Shown here piece after piece: positions 63,773-64,000 of a stretch of 64,000 nt of DNA. The stretch is from contig NC_057372.1 of the NCBI RefSeq assembly GCF_016906535.1, positions 2,089,501 to 2,153,500 of the forward strand. Direction: 5' to 3'. The notes below the pieces were generated by a model. The model was not told the origin of the DNA. It searched no databases and saw only the letters and a program-made list of their open reading frames with translations. How positions within the stretch are numbered: the stretch's first letter is position 1; every line of letters begins with the position of its first letter. The stretch is from Rhizoctonia solani (lineage: Eukaryota; Basidiomycota; Agaricomycetes; Cantharellales; Ceratobasidiaceae). The position numbers and the translations under genes are program-made.

Positions 63773-64000
63773 GTTGGTAGCGGATTACGGAAGTAGGTTT
63801 CTAAAGAGTCAAGTGTTGGTCAAGCCAGATATATATGTCAGGGAATGCGGGGCGAGGGTGGCCGTCCAAACTGGTAGCCATAACACATTCTAGTAGATTC
63901 CATTACAATGTATACTCTATTTGGTAAAAGAACAACAAAGCCAATCAAACTGCTATAAAGCATAAATAATTATCCCAAGGGGTCAAAATCGCTCCAGGCG
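63773..64000. other. Window edge, upstream flank of the CHORD gene
   Basis: Only the 5' flank of the CHORD-CS gene is seen, with AT-rich sequence toward the window end. No feature was recognised. Confidence 0.5.

Overview
The window is nuclear DNA from a filamentous basidiomycete, probably an Agaricomycete. A Rhizoctonia/Ceratobasidium-type genome is my best guess, from gene content and style rather than a database match. Most genes are cut by many short introns (about 50-60 nt, GT-AG, a few GC-AG). Genes lie on both strands with short spacers, and the products are typical eukaryotic ones. I saw no tRNA, rRNA, CRISPR array or intact transposon.

Layout. 0-10 kb: a hypothetical gene, gamma-tubulin, MBF1 (reverse), a Ser/Pro-rich hypothetical, a mitochondrial D-lactate dehydrogenase (reverse) and an SR-type splicing factor. 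11-17 kb: a secreted type-B carboxylesterase (reverse) and homoaconitase of the lysine pathway. 17-24 kb: a cell-surface cluster with a two-FAS1-domain GPI protein and two paralogous small Ser/Thr-rich GPI-anchored proteins. 24-31 kb: an RG-rich/acidic hypothetical and a Rho1-type GEF (DH-PH-CNH). 31-39 kb: a caspase-like (C14) protein with a membrane segment and Cys-rich parts, a gene-poor stretch, a secreted lactonase-type beta-propeller and an intronless FAD monooxygenase. 40-54 kb: class II cAMP phosphodiesterase, the CCR4-NOT scaffold NOT1, a nucleoside hydrolase, the complex I assembly methyltransferase NDUFAF7/MidA and a FRA10AC1 homologue. 55-64 kb: a phospho-site-rich hypothetical, mitochondrial IF2 and a CHORD/CS co-chaperone.

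There is no operon or obvious pathway cluster. Loose themes are mitochondrial function (D-LDH, homoaconitase, NDUFAF7, IF2), RNA metabolism (SR protein, NOT1, FRA10AC1) and cell-wall/Rho signalling (GPI proteins, FAS1, RhoGEF).

Most notable observations: (1) a cluster of apparent one-base deletions in conserved reading frames, all between about 4.4 and 15.5 kb (MBF1, carboxylesterase three times, homoaconitase); (2) three GC-AG introns, one splitting a catalytic motif; (3) an unusual membrane-anchored caspase-like protein with two Cys-rich segments; (4) a long intron in the SR gene whose retention gives an immediate stop.
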